Shown: in pieces, positions 13,645 to 13,816 of the stretch
How the letters are laid out: every line of letters begins with the position of its first letter
How positions within the stretch are numbered: position 1 is the first letter of the stretch
Assembly (NCBI GenBank): GCA_905209725.1
Contig: CAJLTZ010000070.1
Span: 1-13,816, forward strand
Direction: 5' to 3'
From: an uncultured Muribaculaceae bacterium
GTDB lineage: Bacteria > Bacteroidota > Bacteroidia > Bacteroidales > Muribaculaceae
DNA: 13,816 nucleotides
Notes under the pieces: model-generated
The model's database searches: none
Told to the model about the DNA's origin: nothing
What the model saw: only the letters and a program-made list of their open reading frames with translations
Translations under genes and position numbers: made by a program

Positions 13645-13816
13645 CATCATTTCATTTTGGGGTTGGAAGTCGGGGTTAGATGGTTGGATTGTGAGAATAA
13701 AGCATCCATGCAGGTTGTCGGGAATCTCCGCTGACGGATATTCCTTCGAGATGGTGCTTGTCCATACGCATTGATCCATCGAGAACAGTTGCACATTCAC
13801 TTCATCTATATTCTCG
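13636..13816 (-). CDS. C-terminal part of an unidentified protein (cut by the window edge)
   Basis: A - strand frame is open from the right edge for 59 codons and ends at TAA (13636-13638). The visible part reads VNVQLFSMDQCVWTST, then IPDNLHGCFILTIQPSN and a short end, NEMMIL. The alternation of hydrophobic and polar residues, with a G-C-F-I-L-T-I strand, suggests a small exported beta-sandwich. It vaguely resembles the C-terminus of DUF3244-type Bacteroidetes proteins, but I cannot confirm this. It runs in the same direction as the small secreted gene, 58 nt upstream of it, and may form an operon with it. Confidence 0.6.
   Translation of the reverse strand, partial: ENIDEVNVQLFSMDQCVWTSTISKEYPSAEIPDNLHGCFILTIQPSNPDFQPQNEMMIL

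Noticed and set aside
13311..13816. Dedicated inhibitor genes for the C10 protease
   Set aside because: Some Bacteroides C10 proteases have Spi-like inhibitors nearby, but these small proteins are 3 kb away on the opposite strand and show no visible similarity to the propeptide.

Overview
The window looks like a piece of a Bacteroidales chromosome, most probably Muribaculaceae or a close relative. Three sites match the Bacteroidetes sigma promoter (TTTG, a 20-nt spacer, TAnnTTTG). Most starts lack a Shine-Dalgarno sequence. The gene content also fits: C10 (streptopain-like) protease, BspA-like leucine-rich-repeat proteins and short C-terminal motifs ending in GIYI. The family assignment is an inference from these traits.

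Layout. Positions 1-228 hold a strongly folded element (57-135) overlapping a short open frame of doubtful status. From 229 to 6859 seven genes run on the + strand: yqeY, serS, a tail-anchored pseudokinase, a large GNAT-like protein, menG/ubiE, a peptidase-U32 (TrhP/YegQ-like) protein and a YqiA-like esterase. The last five are closely spaced, with one zero-gap junction and one 17-nt overlap. The two gaps around serS are filled by arrays of 7-nt tandem repeats. A promoter at 6890-6921 then drives a class I aminotransferase (7008-8204), followed 68 nt later by a secreted C10 protease that ends at a strong terminator. A promoter at 10470-10501 lies so close to the ElaA-like acetyltransferase that its mRNA should be almost leaderless. 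A 25-codon remnant resembling this gene's own 3' part follows its stop codon.

From 11090 onward everything is on the - strand: two tandem, paralogous, exported proteins with very short BspA-type LRR segments, a small secreted protein, and the 3' end of one more gene. Both LRR proteins and the C10 protease carry the same type of C-terminal tail (Y-D-L-[ST]-G-R ... G-I-Y-I ... K-V-x-x-K), which looks like a shortened version of the type IX secretion sorting domain.

The + strand block is mostly housekeeping: serine tRNA charging, a probable tRNA wobble modification and menaquinone methylation. The right-hand third is exported, presumably surface or secreted, protein. The least explained items are the pseudokinase, the heptamer arrays, the folded element at the left edge, the leaderless promoter and the shared export tail.
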